NCBI RefSeq assembly: GCF_900142985.1
Contig: NZ_LT670849.1
Span: 5,782,501 to 5,846,500, forward strand
Reading direction: 5' to 3'
DNA length: 64,000 nt
Source: Bradyrhizobium erythrophlei
GTDB taxonomy: Bacteria > Pseudomonadota > Alphaproteobacteria > Rhizobiales > Xanthobacteraceae
Of this stretch, positions 24,583-33,291 are shown one piece after another. Each line of letters starts with the position of its first letter. Within the stretch, counting starts at the first letter, position 1. The position numbers and the translations under genes are program-made. The notes beneath the pieces are model-generated. The model was given only the letters and a program-made list of their open reading frames with translations. It was not told the origin of the DNA and did no database searches.

Positions 24583-25881
24583 ATGGTCGTGCCGATAACG
24601 CGCTACGCCAAGAGTGGGAACGTCCACATCGCCTACCAGGTCTTTGGAAGTGGACCCAACGACCTGGTCTTCGTGCCCGGCTTCATATCCCACCTCGAGA
24701 ATTACTGGGAGCATCCTGATCTGGCGCGATGGCTGCTTCGGCTGGGAAGCTTCGCGCGTGTGATCATGTTCGACAAGCGCGGGACGGGCCTTTCGGATCC
24801 AGTCGCGGCGGTGCCGTCGCTGGATCTGCGCATGGACGATGTCCGTGCCGTCATGGACGCGGCGGGCAGTGAACGTGCGGCCGTTCTGGGCGTGTCGGAG
24901 GGCGGCGCGCTGGCGGCCCTGTTTGCCGCGACCTATCCCCAGCGCTGCCAACAGGCTGTGCTCTACGGCGCCTGGGCGCGCTTCCCTGTCCCCGCCGAGG
25001 TTCTCGAGCCACTCTTCAAGTATATCGATCGGGCCTGGGGGAACGGCCTTAGCTTGGCGGCATTTGCCCCATCGCGCCAGACCGATCCAGCCATGCTGCA
25101 TTGGTGGGGCCGTTTCGAGCGCCTGGGCGCGAGCCCGGCAGGCGTGACGGCGGTGCTGCGGATGTGCGCCGAAACGGACGTCAGTGATATCGTTTCGTCG
25201 ATACGCGTACCGACCTTGGTGATTCACTGCAAGGATGACGCGCTCATCCCCCTGGAGACTGGACGTTTCCTCGCACAAAGCATTCCAGGTGCTCGGTTGG
25301 TCGAGTTACCCGGACAGGATCATCTGTTTTTCCTTCACGAGCAGATCGGCGATTACGTCGAGGAGTTCCTCACGGGATCGGTCTCGGCGCCGGAGAGCGA
25401 GCGCGTGCTGGCAACCGTTCTGTTCACAGACATTGTGGGGTCGACCGCGCGCGCCGAGCAGATCGGCGACCGGCGCTGGCGCGATTTGCTCGATGCCCAT
25501 CACGCGAGCGTACGGCGGGAACTCGCACGATACCGTGGCAGCGAGGTCAAGTCGCTCGGCGATGGATTTCTGGCCACGTTCGACGGCCCTGCACGCGCCA
25601 TCCGTTGCGCCCGTGCGATTACCGAGGCTATCCGTCCACTGGAGATTCAAATTCGTTGCGGCCTTCACACCGGTGAGATCGAGATAACGGGCAACGACGT
25701 TCAAGGCATTGCCGTCCACATTGCTTCACGCGTCTCCGCGCTCGCAGGCGCGGGCGAGACCTTGGTATCGCGCACCGTGAAGGACCTTGTCGCAGGCTCC
25801 GGTCTTCACTTCGAAGAGCGGGGAAGACACGCACTCAAGGGGCTCCTTGAACCAATGGAGCTATACGCAGCTTCGCCCTGA
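24583..25881 (+). CDS. Alpha/beta hydrolase fused to class III adenylate/guanylate cyclase
   Basis: 432 aa with two domains. Residues about 1-265 are an alpha/beta hydrolase: nucleophile elbow GVSEGG (Ser near 105), acid near Asp218 (IHCKDDALIP) and His near 247 (GQDHLFF). Residues about 274-432 are a class III nucleotide cyclase: VLFTDIVGSTARAEQIG with metal Asp near 283, and SLGDGFLATFDGP with the second Asp near 327. The cyclase makes cAMP or cGMP; the hydrolase domain may sense a ligand. Such fusions are known in Bradyrhizobium and mycobacteria. The start at 24583 follows GGAGGG; the longer frame upstream runs through repeat B. Confidence 0.88.
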   Translation: MVVPITRYAKSGNVHIAYQVFGSGPNDLVFVPGFISHLENYWEHPDLARWLLRLGSFARVIMFDKRGTGLSDPVAAVPSLDLRMDDVRAVMDAAGSERAAVLGVSEGGALAALFAATYPQRCQQAVLYGAWARFPVPAEVLEPLFKYIDRAWGNGLSLAAFAPSRQTDPAMLHWWGRFERLGASPAGVTAVLRMCAETDVSDIVSSIRVPTLVIHCKDDALIPLETGRFLAQSIPGARLVELPGQDHLFFLHEQIGDYVEEFLTGSVSAPESERVLATVLFTDIVGSTARAEQIGDRRWRDLLDAHHASVRRELARYRGSEVKSLGDGFLATFDGPARAIRCARAITEAIRPLEIQIRCGLHTGEIEITGNDVQGIAVHIASRVSALAGAGETLVSRTVKDLVAGSGLHFEERGRHALKGLLEPMELYAASP

Positions 25882-25951
25882 AAGCTTGGTTTCTGCGGCG
25901 GCTTAAACGAGGCCGACGAATGTCGCCTTGTGGCACTTTTGAGACACTACA

Positions 25952-26401
25952 TTGAGCAATTTGTGTGATTTGAATGGAAACTCTGTGACAAATAATTCGC
26001 CACCTACAGTCAACTCCTATTCCGTTCACGAAGACGAATTGAAATGGTTCGACGTTCCCCTCGTAGCGGGAGGGAAGGCGGCGTTGCTACTCCGCGATCC
26101 TACCAAAGCCGGGACGGTGGTTTTGCGATTCAAGTTTCCACCAAACCGACAGACGCCGCCGCACAGGCACCCTTATGCGGAATACACTACGATCCTGAGC
26201 GGTAAGGTATACTACGGCGAGGGCGAAAAATTTGACGCCTCTAATCCCGAAATTGGAAAGGTCGGCACATTCGCTATCGTACCCGCCGGCCAAGCGCATT
26301 TCGTATGGACGTTGGATGATGAAGCCATCGTTCAACTTCAATTTGAGGGACCTTCGAAGACAATTTTTGTCGATCCCGCGGATGAGCCGCTACAGAAGTA
26401 A
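25952..26401 (+). CDS. Cupin-domain protein, 149 aa
   Basis: A single conserved barrel with motif 1 PPHRHPYAEYTTILSGKVYY (His71, His73, Glu77) and motif 2 VPAGQAHFVWT (His116), so all four metal ligands of a typical cupin are present. Likely metal-dependent (Mn or Fe); reaction unknown. Starts with TTG. It follows the cyclase gene by 70 bp on the same strand and may share its transcript. Confidence 0.75.
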   Translation: MSNLCDLNGNSVTNNSPPTVNSYSVHEDELKWFDVPLVAGGKAALLLRDPTKAGTVVLRFKFPPNRQTPPHRHPYAEYTTILSGKVYYGEGEKFDASNPEIGKVGTFAIVPAGQAHFVWTLDDEAIVQLQFEGPSKTIFVDPADEPLQK

Positions 26402-26411
26402 TGTTACCGAC

Positions 26412-26524
26412 GATGTCGCTTGTTGGCACCTTCGAGACATGCCGACCGGTGCTGTCGATGTCTGTTCATAGGAGGGGCAGACTGGAAGTGGCTGGCCCAT
26501 GGTCAAGACGACGCGAATGACCCA
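26412..26524. repeat. Dispersed intergenic repeat, copy C
   Basis: GATGTCGCTTGTTGGCACCT, then GATGTCTGTT, ACTGGAAGTGGCTGGCCCAT and GACGCGAATGACCCAT. Shares the GGAAGTGGC block with copies A, B, D and G. The gene-free stretch 26402-26871 otherwise shows nothing. Confidence 0.55.
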
Positions 26525-26871
26525 TGGGCGACCTAAGCGTTCGCGCAAGCTCGCAAGTCCCGCTCAAGGCGTCCGGTTGAAGGCAAGACGGGGCTGTTTG
26601 TCTCAAGACGTGGTTCCGGGCGTTCAAGAGCCAACGCACTTCCGTTGAGTGGTACCTTCAACGCCCTTCCTTCTCTCACTTCGAGAATATCAGCGACGCG
26701 CATTCTTTCGCGCTGGTGTTAAACCGGTTCCTAAGTTCCCTCTTCCGTGCGGTCTCACACTCTCCATCGTGCGGCCATGTTTTGGTCAAAACTGCATTCA
26801 GTGTTTGGTTCATCGACGTTGGAAATCCGGCCGTCCCACATCGGGCGACATTCGACGGGAAGGGAGCGCCA

Positions 26872-27663
26872 ATGAATTCTACGCCGAACCTCAAAGAAGC
26901 TGAAGCCAATGATGTCTTGATCGCGCGCGCGGATGCACGGCTCGCGCACGCGTATGAACAGATCGCGCAGGCGGATGAGCAGCTTGCGCGTGTAACTGAA
27001 CAGCTTTCAAGGATGGAGCAGGCTGCCCCGCGCCATCCTTCGGCTGTGCCGGGCCGGACGGCGTCGCGCGGCAGCTCGGCGCTACGTGGTCTCATCGGCT
27101 TGCTGTTGGCGGCGTGCATCGGTGGTGCTGCCTTCGTTTCCCAGTCGTCTTATGGCGATGCGGCCAAACCGATCATTTCACGGTGGGCGCCGTATCTCAC
27201 GTCAACTCAGCTGGAAAATTCGGGGCTTCCAGCGCAGCCGAGGCCCTCTACAGTTCAGCTGGCCGCGGCGGAGGCAGCACCTTCGCAAGTGGTACCCTCG
27301 GCACCGGTCACCGCGCAAGACAGCGCGCCGGCGCTTGCCCCGACGTCTTCCGAGCTGGCACAGTTGTTCAAGGAGATGACGCGCATTCTCACGAATGTGG
27401 AGCAAGGGGTCGAGCAGCTCAAGGCGGGCCAGGAACAAATGGCCAGCAACAATGCAAAGGTCGTTGAGCAACTTAGGGCGGGCCAGGAGCAAATGACACG
27501 CCTCATTTCCAACACTTCCGAACGGAGCGTGGCACCAAAAACATCAGTGCCTCCGCCGCGGCCGACCGCTAGCCAGACGCCCAAGCCAGTACCAACGCAT
27601 CCGTCGCCGCAAGCCCGAGTGCAGCCGCGGACCCCAGGGCAGTTGGCACCCCAAGCACAATAG
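26872..27663 (+). CDS. Membrane-anchored coiled-coil hypothetical protein, 263 aa
   Basis: The N-terminal 50 residues are a heptad-rich coiled coil (ADARLAHAYEQIAQADEQLA). One transmembrane segment at about 71-90 (LRGLIGLLLAACIGGAAFV) follows. The second coiled coil contains a near-repeat (EQLKAGQEQM, then EQLRAGQEQM). It ends in a Pro-rich tail (PPPRPTASQTPKPVPTHP). Similar proteins are frequent and unassigned in Bradyrhizobium. The start at 26872 follows AAGGGAGCG. The membrane-anchoring role is inferred from layout only. Confidence 0.65.
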   Translation: MNSTPNLKEAEANDVLIARADARLAHAYEQIAQADEQLARVTEQLSRMEQAAPRHPSAVPGRTASRGSSALRGLIGLLLAACIGGAAFVSQSSYGDAAKPIISRWAPYLTSTQLENSGLPAQPRPSTVQLAAAEAAPSQVVPSAPVTAQDSAPALAPTSSELAQLFKEMTRILTNVEQGVEQLKAGQEQMASNNAKVVEQLRAGQEQMTRLISNTSERSVAPKTSVPPPRPTASQTPKPVPTHPSPQARVQPRTPGQLAPQAQ

Positions 27664-27780
27664 TTCAGGCACAATGGTTGTTGTTGGCGCGCGGCAGCTG
27701 AAGGCGTGCCGCCGACGCGACCGGAAGCTTTGAAAAATTCGATCGGCACGTCGAGGTCAGGTTCTGGTACTTTTCCGCGT

Positions 27781-27838
27781 GCCGAATGACCATGAGAACG
27801 TCCGCTAATTGGGTGAGACCGGAAGTGAGTGGCGCGGA
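27781..27838. repeat. Dispersed intergenic repeat, copy G
   Basis: CGAATGACC, ACGTCCGCTAATTGGGTGAG and ACCGGAAGTGAGTGG, a shorter copy of the family. The gene-free stretch 27664-27993 has nothing else recognisable. Confidence 0.5.
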
Positions 27839-27993
27839 CCGGCGCACAGCAAACGCCGCGGGGGGTGCTATGTCGCGGCCCAATTCGAGCACTTGATCTT
27901 CAAATTAAGATAAAACTACGATTTCCGATTAAGCGCTTCGTTCGCGATTTCCGATACCGTCCGGCCTACGTGTGCAGAGTGGAGTTCTGCTCG

Positions 27994-28233
27994 ATGGGCG
28001 TGATAACAGAAAAGGAAGTAGATAGGTTCTTTGCCGAAGATTCCATGGGCCGCCGTTATACTGTCGTTCAAAAGCAGGACATGATTGTCTTCCGGCCATC
28101 AAGGGGCTCGGTGGTGAGAATTCCCGGCAAGATTCGCTACAGCCTAGTCACAGGCGAGCAGCTCGATGATCGCTTTGATGGCAGCCTCGTAATCATGAAC
28201 GACGCTACTGTTCTCCATAAGGTCGAGACCTGA
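27994..28233 (+). CDS. Hypothetical protein, 79 aa
   Basis: Begins MGVITEKEVDRFFAEDSMGR and continues RYTVVQKQDMIVFRPSRGSV. A small soluble, beta-rich protein without recognised motifs. The start at 27994 is chosen because the frame upstream is not protein-like. Function unknown. Confidence 0.5.
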   Translation: MGVITEKEVDRFFAEDSMGRRYTVVQKQDMIVFRPSRGSVVRIPGKIRYSLVTGEQLDDRFDGSLVIMNDATVLHKVET

Positions 28234-28320
28234 CACCTTACGGTGCGGACAGATGCGGGTCGCGCTAAGCGCCGCCGGTGGCCGGTTTTTATTTGGAGCT
28301 ACCCGCGCCCGCAATTTCCG

Positions 28321-28392
28321 GTTTTGGCACAAAACCGACAATCCAGTGCAGTCGCCTAATGTCTGTTGCTGGGGGAAAACCGGAAGTGGTGC
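28321..28392. repeat. Dispersed intergenic repeat, copy D
   Basis: TTTTGGCACAAAACCGACAA, TGCAGTCGCCTAATGTCTGT and ACCGGAAGTGG. Nearest to copy E, which shares TGCAGTCGCC. The stretch 28234-28577 otherwise has no gene. Confidence 0.55.
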
Positions 28393-28577
28393 TTCAATGC
28401 CGTCACTTCCGAGTTTGAGGCATAAACGGGCTTAGCTGTGAGACGCCGGTGCGCGAAGTTTCGCGCGGGCAGGGTGGTCTACCTTTGCACCTTGCTACAG
28501 GTTTGATCGAATGCGCATGGCACCGATCCGCCCCCACAGTGGAATAATTTCATCGTGTTCGCGCGATCAATCTGGCG

Positions 28578-28895
28578 TCAATCGGCCTGATCACGAGACC
28601 GCTGCTTGGCCTTCTTTGCGGACTTGCCGCGCGCAAGAAACTCGACGCCAATCTGGTTACCGTCAACGCGCACCAATTGGCAGCGGCGATACGCGAGGCC
28701 TGTCGAGGACAGAAGCAGAAAAAATTCCTTGAGGTCCAGTCCTTCGAGAGAACTTTCGACGAGTAAGCGTGCGCCTGTCTGGGACACGTCGATCATCAGG
28801 CAGTCCCTGCGCCACGTCCCGTCAATTCCCATCATGAAGACAGGAATGCCCCGTTCGAAATCGACCCGGTCACTCTTTCGGGCACCATAGGTCAT
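28578..28895 (-). CDS. PilZ-domain protein (c-di-GMP receptor type), 105 aa
   Basis: A stand-alone PilZ domain with both binding motifs: RKSDR (RxxxR, residues 6-10) and IDVSQTGARL (DxSxxG). The barrel continues through LKEFFLLLSSTGLAYRRCQL and IGVEFLARG, and the C-terminal tail is basic. It should bind cyclic di-GMP; the effector partner is unknown. A second, degenerate PilZ-like gene lies at 29856. Confidence 0.8.
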   Translation of the reverse strand: MTYGARKSDRVDFERGIPVFMMGIDGTWRRDCLMIDVSQTGARLLVESSLEGLDLKEFFLLLSSTGLAYRRCQLVRVDGNQIGVEFLARGKSAKKAKQRSRDQAD

Positions 28896-29020
28896 TGTGC
28901 AATGCCATCCCGGTTAGGATGAAATCGTATTCGTCGCTTCAAAGGTTGCAGCGGGTGCAACATCAAGAATACCGAGAGAATTGTTAAGAAATCGAAGCCC
29001 ATCGTTGGGCGGCTAATGCG

Positions 29021-29416
29021 CTAGGCCGGGACTATCGGCGTGCCGCTGTTGAGCAAATTTGCGAGGGCAGTGACAAGTTGAGCCGTGGCGAACGGCTTCT
29101 CCAGCATGACGCTGTTGGGAACGCCCTTGGAGGACCATTCTGCTGCGTTAGCGCCGCTCATGTAGATGATAGGAAATTCGGGGTCGATCTCTCGGGCTTT
29201 CTGCGCGACTTCCCAACCGTTAATTTTGCCTCGTAAACGGATGTCGGTCACCAGCGCACGATATGCACCCTGCATCCCCGTTAGGAGTGTGACGGCCTCT
29301 TCTCCTGATGCGGCGACAGCGGGTTCAAATCCGCCCTCGCTAAGGGCATCTTCAACCACAACTTGAATAGCGTCATCGTCCTCAATTACGAGGATCACCG
29401 GAACGTTCTGGTTCAA
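29021..29416 (-). CDS. Stand-alone receiver domain (response regulator)
   Basis: 131 aa. Acidic pocket VIEDDDAIQ (residues 10-18), phospho-acceptor Asp in ALVTDIRLRGKING near 58, switch Ser in IIYMSGANAAEW and Lys in VMLEKPFAT. No output domain follows, so it is a single-domain (CheY/DivK-like) regulator. The start is probably TTG at 29416, preceded by a GGGGAATAGG site. The cognate kinase is not in the window. Confidence 0.85.
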   Translation of the reverse strand: MNQNVPVILVIEDDDAIQVVVEDALSEGGFEPAVAASGEEAVTLLTGMQGAYRALVTDIRLRGKINGWEVAQKAREIDPEFPIIYMSGANAAEWSSKGVPNSVMLEKPFATAQLVTALANLLNSGTPIVPA

Positions 29417-29560
29417 CCTATTCCCCTATCGAAACCCAACCGGGCATAAGTTCAAAAGTAGGCATTTGGTTCCCGGCTCGCTCTCGAAATTTTCGGGTTG
29501 AACCTCGGGGGTTTATTCAGAATTGTGGCGTCATCGTAACCGGGGAAAGTCTGTCCCACG

Positions 29561-29776
29561 ATGCCAAGCTCTGATATGGCCGCCGTCGAACATCCGCCTT
29601 GCCCGACCTGCCACGAACCGATGAGCCTATTGCGGTCAACGCCAAACAGTTTTGGCTTTGAGGTGCAGACGTTCGAATGCGAGACGTGCGGGCAAGCCAA
29701 GATCGTAGAGGTTATGGACCCGTTGGACGAAGCAAAGGGCTGGCTTACGGCACGTGGCCTACAGCCGCCGGAGTAA
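29561..29776 (+). CDS. Small zinc-ribbon protein, 71 aa
   Basis: Cys pairs CPTCHEPM near residue 14 and CETCGQAK near 40, followed by a charged tail. The same CP.C.EPM style occurs in the gene at 442-609. Binding of one Zn(2+) is likely; role unknown. Confidence 0.6.
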   Translation: MPSSDMAAVEHPPCPTCHEPMSLLRSTPNSFGFEVQTFECETCGQAKIVEVMDPLDEAKGWLTARGLQPPE

Positions 29777-29855
29777 CCTCGCCGGGCGTTGGCTCACCGA
29801 GCGCGACATGCAACCGCCAGCGTGATTTCTTGTTCGGGCGTTCTGTACGGGCATG

Positions 29856-30191
29856 TTAGATGAACTCGCGCGACGTTAGTTTTGGAAGCTCCTTCTCAGA
29901 GTTAATCCCGATGCTGGTCCCTTTGAATTTCACTCCAATTTGGGTCCCGTGTGTCCAGCTTCTCTCACAACGGCGGAATACAGGATTGCCGAAGCCAGTC
30001 AGCAAGAGAAAAAATTCGCTACTTTCGAAAGCGCGACCCGTAAGCTCGATCAGAGCTTCGTAGTCGGAAATGTGGATCAAGTGGCCCTTTTCACACCCCG
30101 TCCCGTCGATGCTCGTCACCGTGATATTGAGCGGCCGCTCGAATTTGACGCGGGGCTCGTCTTTTTCCTCGATTATCATTGCAGCGGGCAT
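29856..30191 (-). CDS. Degenerate PilZ-like protein, 111 aa
   Basis: The fold resembles PilZ (PRVKFERPLNITVTSIDGTG, GHLIHISDYEALIELTGRAF, FFLLLTGFGNPVFRRCERSW, TQIGVKFKG), matching the 28578 gene in layout. The RxxxR and DxSxxG motifs are not conserved (ISDYEA replaces DVSxxG), so c-di-GMP binding is doubtful. Four bases after the stop of the 117-aa upstream gene, so an operon. Confidence 0.6.
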   Translation of the reverse strand: MPAAMIIEEKDEPRVKFERPLNITVTSIDGTGCEKGHLIHISDYEALIELTGRAFESSEFFLLLTGFGNPVFRRCERSWTHGTQIGVKFKGTSIGINSEKELPKLTSREFI

Positions 30192-30194
30192 TTA

Positions 30195-30548
30195 TTACGC
30201 GGCAATTTCCAGCGCATCGCACCGCGCTAATGCTGTCGCCATCAGCATCGGCAATGCTTCCATGTAGGCTCTAATGTAGCCGACCTCATACGCTACCGAG
30301 CTATACTCAGTCCCCGAGGCTTCGGTGCTAGCTTCCTCACCACCCTCGCATGCAATCTCGTCGGCGTCCTTTTCACACGCAGCCAACAGGTGCTCGAACC
30401 TCTCGCGTGCGGCAGGGTCCAGAATTGCGGCCTTGTGCGTTATGATCAGATCGCCCCGTGCCTTGGCCTTCACATGGTCCCGCACGGATTGGCGCTTCCG
30501 ATCCTGTCCCTCGGAAGTGCTGCGTTCCTCTTTAGCTTCGGTCAGCAT
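30195..30548 (-). CDS. Hypothetical protein, 117 aa
   Basis: A charged N-terminal half (LTEAKEERSTSEGQDRKRQS) precedes a helical C-terminal half (AYEVGYIRAYMEALPMLMAT). No signal. Transcribed just ahead of the degenerate PilZ gene with a 3-bp gap. Function unknown. The gene-free stretch upstream, 30549-30907, shows nothing recognisable. Confidence 0.5.
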   Translation of the reverse strand: MLTEAKEERSTSEGQDRKRQSVRDHVKAKARGDLIITHKAAILDPAARERFEHLLAACEKDADEIACEGGEEASTEASGTEYSSVAYEVGYIRAYMEALPMLMATALARCDALEIAA

Positions 30549-30907
30549 CGTTGTTCCTTTTTATTTTTTGGCGTTGAGCATTTAGAAACGCAGATTTCTG
30601 TTATTAATGAATGTGCGGTTTGGCTGCACTATTTTTAATTTGTACTTTTCTGGAACCGGACCCACAGCGCCGCGCCGTCGCCGCCGGACAACGGCAGGTG
30701 ATAGTCTGGGCGATGACATAGAAGGCTGGCTAAAGGGCTAACTTCGCCGCAGAAAAGTCAGACGGATTTGTTTGTCAGTTAGCAGCGCGTCTCCGCGAGA
30801 TGCGGGACCGAACGCCAATCGATCTCCGGATCGGGAAGCCACGAAAGGCCATCGTCAATCACCTGGCATTCGGAAATAGGTCTTGCTCATGAGCGTCAGC
30901 GGCGCGT

Positions 30908-31342
30908 TTAGCGTCCACGCATGTTGCGAAGCGTGCAGGCTTCGTGTCTCGCAGCATGTGGGGAAGTTAAACCTGGCACGTAGCCACGGACCTGTTCCTT
31001 GTAGCCGCCGCGCGTCAGGTCCCGCACGCATACGGCTGTCCAGCCTAGCTCAGCTATCAGTTTCGCTAGACGGCGGAACGTGCCTGCTGTGCGGTTACGC
31101 TGGGGTACCTCAAGCATATCTAACAGCGACTGGCTGCTGACACGCTCGAAGCCATCAAACTCGACCTTGCCGTGGACACGGTGCAACGGTGCCAGCCAAG
31201 GATCGCTGGGACAGTTAATTGCCAAACTCTCTGCTCGTAGTTTCCCCAACACGGACATCGGTGCTGCTCCCTCAAGTTCTCGCCGTCCGTGCAACGCGTC
31301 GCTGGTGATCGGCTTCCTGCCGCTGAAGCTCTTAGTACTCAT
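30908..31342 (-). CDS. Hypothetical protein, 144 aa
   Basis: Contains the block LLDMLEVPQRNRTAGTFRRL, then AKLIAELGWTAVCVRDLTRG, which looks like a small conserved phage/plasmid-associated domain seen in Rhizobiales. Its start overlaps the stop of the 31339-31617 gene (ATGA), so the two are translationally coupled. Function unknown. Confidence 0.55.
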   Translation of the reverse strand: MSTKSFSGRKPITSDALHGRRELEGAAPMSVLGKLRAESLAINCPSDPWLAPLHRVHGKVEFDGFERVSSQSLLDMLEVPQRNRTAGTFRRLAKLIAELGWTAVCVRDLTRGGYKEQVRGYVPGLTSPHAARHEACTLRNMRGR

Positions 31343-31617
31343 CGGGTGTTGCCCAGAAGCCGCTCCCCGTCATGCCGGCGGGTGGCGAAGTGGCTGTCTG
31401 AAATAGCGGCGAAATAACAAATCGAGCGGGGGCCATAGTGGGCAAGGAACTTATTCAACCGATCGACCCGGTGTCGGCGAAAGGCGATTTCAGACGCAGC
31501 GCAGTTTGGCGGCAAGATGATCGACGCCGGAACGGCGGTCGGTCGCAGCGCCGCGTATTCCGTCGCGGCGTCCCAATAGTCCCAGTCAGCCAGTTGCTGC
31601 GCCACGAACCCGGCCAT
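31339..31617 (-). CDS. Hypothetical protein, 92 aa
   Basis: Helical N-terminus MAGFVAQQLADWDYWDAATE and a mixed body with two possible Cys. First gene of a two-gene minus-strand operon with the 144-aa protein. No family recognised. Confidence 0.5.
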   Translation of the reverse strand: MAGFVAQQLADWDYWDAATEYAALRPTAVPASIILPPNCAASEIAFRRHRVDRLNKFLAHYGPRSICYFAAISDSHFATRRHDGERLLGNTR

Positions 31618-31739
31618 TGGTGGGCGCTCCCGGACACCACATGTTGTCCATCATTTTAGGATAGAACCGTTCGGTTCGTTGATAGGCTGAGATTGCCCGC
31701 CTCCTCCATTATATCTCGCAAGACCAACTTCGCGGGCAG

Positions 31740-31783
31740 ACGGTCCCGGGCCGACCCAATAACCGGGACCGTTCTCTTTTGGG
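31740..31783 (+). terminator. Terminator-like hairpin
   Basis: ACGGTCCCGG pairs perfectly with CCGGGACCGT and is followed by TCTCTTTTG. It precedes the lipoprotein gene at 31816. Confidence 0.55.
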
Positions 31784-31815
31784 CACGATCTCAAAGCGGT
31801 TGGGGGATCACGCAA

Positions 31816-31929
31816 ATGCGCCTCATAGCAATGCTGTTTCTCGTGCTGTCGCTGGCCGGCTGCAATGGCGACCGCATCAAGGACAGCATGAATGTGCCCC
31901 AGGTGCGGCCGCAGACGGTGCTGAGCTAA
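31816..31929 (+). CDS. Small lipoprotein, 37 aa
   Basis: MRLIAMLFLVLSLAGCNGD: a signal peptide of type II with lipobox LAGC (Cys at residue 16), then 21 residues of hydrophilic tail. A short lipid-anchored outer-membrane or periplasmic peptide, entericidin-like in size only. It lies just downstream of a hairpin. Confidence 0.55.
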   Translation: MRLIAMLFLVLSLAGCNGDRIKDSMNVPQVRPQTVLS

Positions 31930-32372
31930 AGGCTTATGCCGCCAGCCCGCGCCGCTGGCCGCGTCCTTTGCTCGCGCCAATTTCGGCCGTGGCTTAAAGA
32001 CGATGGGTGAACGTCAGCGCTGCCTTGCGCGCCTAGTCGAGATTGGGCCGAGGAGGAAGAAGTGAAGGCGTCGGCTCCACTTGTGGCGACGGGGATCCAT
32101 TGCTGGTGTCGCAGCAGGATCGCGGTCCTAAGAAGTCGAAGATGCATCAAATTTCGACTGCTCAACATCTCGCGATTTCGCGTGTTCGAAGGAATGTTAA
32201 GGCTCGAGGACCGGTCAGTCAGATAGCAGCGTTCGCGAGTAACGCTGAGACCGGAGACCGACAATGAGCAAATTTGCACTTCTGACCACGACGACCATCC
32301 GAATGTTGCCAACGCTGGCGTAGCGCACGCTGGTCAAGCGATTTCACAAGAACTTTATGGAGGATGCGACCA
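31930..32372. other. Intergenic region, no gene seen
   Basis: 443 bp. The short frames present are not protein-like. A ribosome-binding site GGAGG at 32359 serves the next gene. Nothing else recognised. Confidence 0.35.
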
Positions 32373-32822
32373 ATGTCACGAGTCAAGCAAGCTTCGAAGC
32401 AGAAACGCACAACCAAAGCCGCCGCCGTGCTGGGTGCCGCCGGACTGAGTTTTTCGCTAGCGAATAGTGCATCCGCATCCACGATGCCCACTTTCGCTAC
32501 CCCGCACTCTGACAATACCTCGCCCAATCAGCGCTTCGTTCTTAGCGAAGAGGAAATGGCCGACATTAGTCTCGCCACGTTCTATCTCTTCGATAAGGAA
32601 AACGTTGGCACCGGCGTGCAGCTAGCCCGCGGAGGTGGTTGCGGTGGCGGTGGCTGCCGAGGTGGCGGGGGGTGCGGAGGTGGCGGGGGATGCGGAGGTG
32701 GCCGAGGTTGCGGCGGTGGCCGAGGTTGCGGCGGCTACGGCTGTGGTTACGGGTTCGGTGGCTATTGGTACGGTGGCTACGGCGGTTGCTGCGGATCCTG
32801 GGGGGCGTGCCGTTATTGCTAA
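32373..32822 (+). CDS. Exported Gly/Cys-rich protein with RiPP-like tail, 149 aa
   Basis: Three parts. A leader with a Sec-like signal (residues 1-36: SRVKQASKQKRTTKAAAVLG...ASAS) precedes a conserved-looking middle (RFVLSEEEMADISLATFYLF, then DKENVGTGVQLAR). A C-terminal tail of about 65 residues is built almost only of Gly and Cys with some Arg, Tyr and Trp (11 Cys; units such as GGGCGGGGCRGG). The layout of an acidic-leader block, a break and a simple Gly/Cys core looks like a peptide that is modified or cross-linked, but no modifying enzyme is adjacent. It could also be a structural surface protein. GGAGG at 32359 and ATG at 32373. Confidence 0.5.
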   Translation: MSRVKQASKQKRTTKAAAVLGAAGLSFSLANSASASTMPTFATPHSDNTSPNQRFVLSEEEMADISLATFYLFDKENVGTGVQLARGGGCGGGGCRGGGGCGGGGGCGGGRGCGGGRGCGGYGCGYGFGGYWYGGYGGCCGSWGACRYC

Positions 32823-32982
32823 GTCCCACGAAAAGCGCGGTTGTGACGGTCGGCGGATCACTTCTGGTCTCGCTTGCGATCATTGCAACCAGTTCGCTAA
32901 TTAGCCTTCCGAAGAGTGCGGCCTTTCATTCGGGCCGCAGGAGGGACCTCGCATTCGTGAACGATTGAGGCGGGGATGATGA

Positions 32983-33291
32983 TTACGTCTGGGAAACCGG
33001 CTCCCCTCTGGGCCGGTATCGCGGCGAGCCGATCGAACTCGTCGACGGCCGCAAAGCCGTCCGAAGTGTCGTACCGACAGGCGGCGAGACCGGCCAAGTG
33101 CCCGTATTGGCGAAGGCCCGCCCACCCCTGACACCGAACAAGATCTGATCGTCGCTCCATGGCGGCTTTTGTCCGGCCTCATAGCGGAACTGTGCGAGGC
33201 CAAGCTGGAGTAGCTTTTGATCATCGTTGAGATCAATCACGGTGTCGGAGGAGAAGCGACGCTGATTAGGCTGCTTCCGCGTTCCGCTCAC
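32983..33291 (-). CDS. Hypothetical protein, about 102 aa, start within the 527-bp repeat
   Basis: Begins MSGTRKQPNQRRFSSDTVID and continues LNDDQKLLQLGLAQFRYEAG, a plausible small protein. Its first 13 codons lie inside the left copy of the direct repeat. In the right copy (38856) the frame runs into unrelated sequence, so the left copy is the ancestral context. Function unknown. Confidence 0.45.
   Translation of the reverse strand: MSGTRKQPNQRRFSSDTVIDLNDDQKLLQLGLAQFRYEAGQKPPWSDDQILFGVRGGRAFANTGTWPVSPPVGTTLRTALRPSTSSIGSPRYRPRGEPVSQT

Noticed and set aside
32627..32780. Gly-codon run as a pure DNA microsatellite
   Set aside because: Units are irregular and in frame with Cys at intervals; a coding repeat is the better reading.
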